A stretch of DNA of 5,316 nt, taken from assembly GCA_003695455.1 (NCBI GenBank), contig RFJF01000243.1, forward strand, positions 1-5,316, given 5' to 3'. This document shows positions 4,814 to 5,316 of the stretch, in pieces. The notes below the pieces were generated by a model. That model searched no databases and was not told the DNA's origin. It saw only the letters and a program-made list of their open reading frames with translations. Source of the stretch: Chloroflexota bacterium (GTDB lineage: Bacteria > Chloroflexota > Anaerolineae > 4572-78 > J111). Position 1 is the stretch's first letter, and the number at the start of each line of letters is the position of its first letter. The position numbers and the translations under genes were made by a program.

Positions 4814-5316
4814 TTACGATTTGCGCCGTTTAAAACGAGCCTCAAGTTCCGGGAGATTGACGGCACTCAGTTGCAACGGGATTGAGTCATCAAGCTGAAG
4901 TTTTTGCGATACGGTCATCCGCGTTTCCAGATCGAGTTCCGGAATCAGCACCCGCCCGCGCCGGCCGTCGTGTTCAACCAGCACACCCTCGCCCTGCCAG
5001 CCGGGGTTTTGCAGCAGGTAGACCAGTGTCCAGTGTTTGTTAGCCAGCCGTTCCGCCTGCCGCACACTGCCTGTCACCGATTCGGCGGCGCCCACCCGCG
5101 CCAGCACCTCGGCCTCATCCAGCGGCGGTGCGCCGGAAATGTGCGCCCGGAGCTGCTGGTGAACCACCAAATCGGCGTAGCGGCGCAGGGGGCTGGTGCT
5201 TTGGGCGTAGATTTCAAGCCCCAGCCCGGCGTGCGGCGCGGGCGTGCTGCTCAACTGGCTGCGGGTGAGGGTGCGGCGGCGGGCAAAATGGCCGGAGAGC
5301 GTATCGGCAAAATCGC
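4814..5316 (-). CDS. RNase II/R family exoribonuclease, C-terminal part, 5' end outside window
   Basis: The frame is open to the right edge, leaving 166 visible residues; the TTG at 5254 is an internal Leu codon, not the start. Known for the family: processive 3'-to-5' single-strand RNA hydrolysis with a two-metal RNB catalytic domain, often followed by an S1 domain. Seen: the end of the RNB domain, with PAPHAGLGLEIYAQSTSPLRR and the following YADLVVHQQL (residues 25-55); the TSPxRRYxDLxxH block carries the arginine that contacts the scissile phosphate in known enzymes. Next is a helical stretch, then a short S1-like beta region at about 106-155 (GEGVLVEHDGRRGRVLIPEL) and a basic tail KRRKS. 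The metal-binding aspartates lie outside the window. The compact tail without the long basic extension of RNase R fits a short RNase II-like protein, but subtype cannot be fixed from this part. Confidence 0.88.
   Translation of the reverse strand, partial: DFADTLSGHFARRRTLTRSQLSSTPAPHAGLGLEIYAQSTSPLRRYADLVVHQQLRAHISGAPPLDEAEVLARVGAAESVTGSVRQAERLANKHWTLVYLLQNPGWQGEGVLVEHDGRRGRVLIPELDLETRMTVSQKLQLDDSIPLQLSAVNLPELEARFKRRKS

Overview
The window looks like bacterial chromosome of moderate GC content, most likely from a Chloroflexota-type organism, possibly a metagenome contig. The taxon is an inference. It rests on the MoaD-like/DUF1952-like gene pair, whose two halves match, from memory, the fused MoaD-related protein of Thermus, and on the general style of the lipid kinase and SLC13 genes. 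Genes are convergent: a plus-strand block on the left faces minus-strand genes on the right.

Left block (1-3717, plus strand). The window opens inside the C-terminal domain of a YegS/DagK-type lipid kinase. Five bases after its stop comes an AI-2E family membrane protein, and 69 bases later an SLC13-type permease. In the permease, two cytosolic TrkA-C (RCK_C) domains sit between two membrane halves, and the first RCK_C domain appears to be split by an insert of about 70 residues. The three genes could be one transcript, but the 69-base gap may hold a weak internal promoter. The two permeases share no obvious substrate.

Junction (3718-3990). This contains a degraded tyrosine-recombinase C-terminus with no complete gene around it, then a strong hairpin that probably ends transcription from both sides.

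Right block (3991-5316, minus strand). A small MoaD/ThiS-like protein is followed, with a 4-base ATGA overlap, by a second small protein that resembles the C-terminal domain of the Thermus MoaD-related protein. The MoaD-like protein reads GGG-RR at its end rather than stopping at GG, while the partner ends exactly in GGG. The ribosome binding site of the partner lies inside the Gly-Gly codons of the first gene. Upstream is a 293-base stretch (4521-4813) with a probable promoter for this pair, an 11-bp hairpin, a possible 30-codon ORF on the plus strand and an AT-rich block of TGACA/TGTCA repeats. The window ends inside the C-terminal part of an RNase II/R family exonuclease.

The most interesting item is the split MoaD-like/DUF1952-like pair with its unusual glycine tails. 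The clearest evolutionary scar is the recombinase remnant. No CRISPR array, tRNA, rRNA or complete mobile element was seen.
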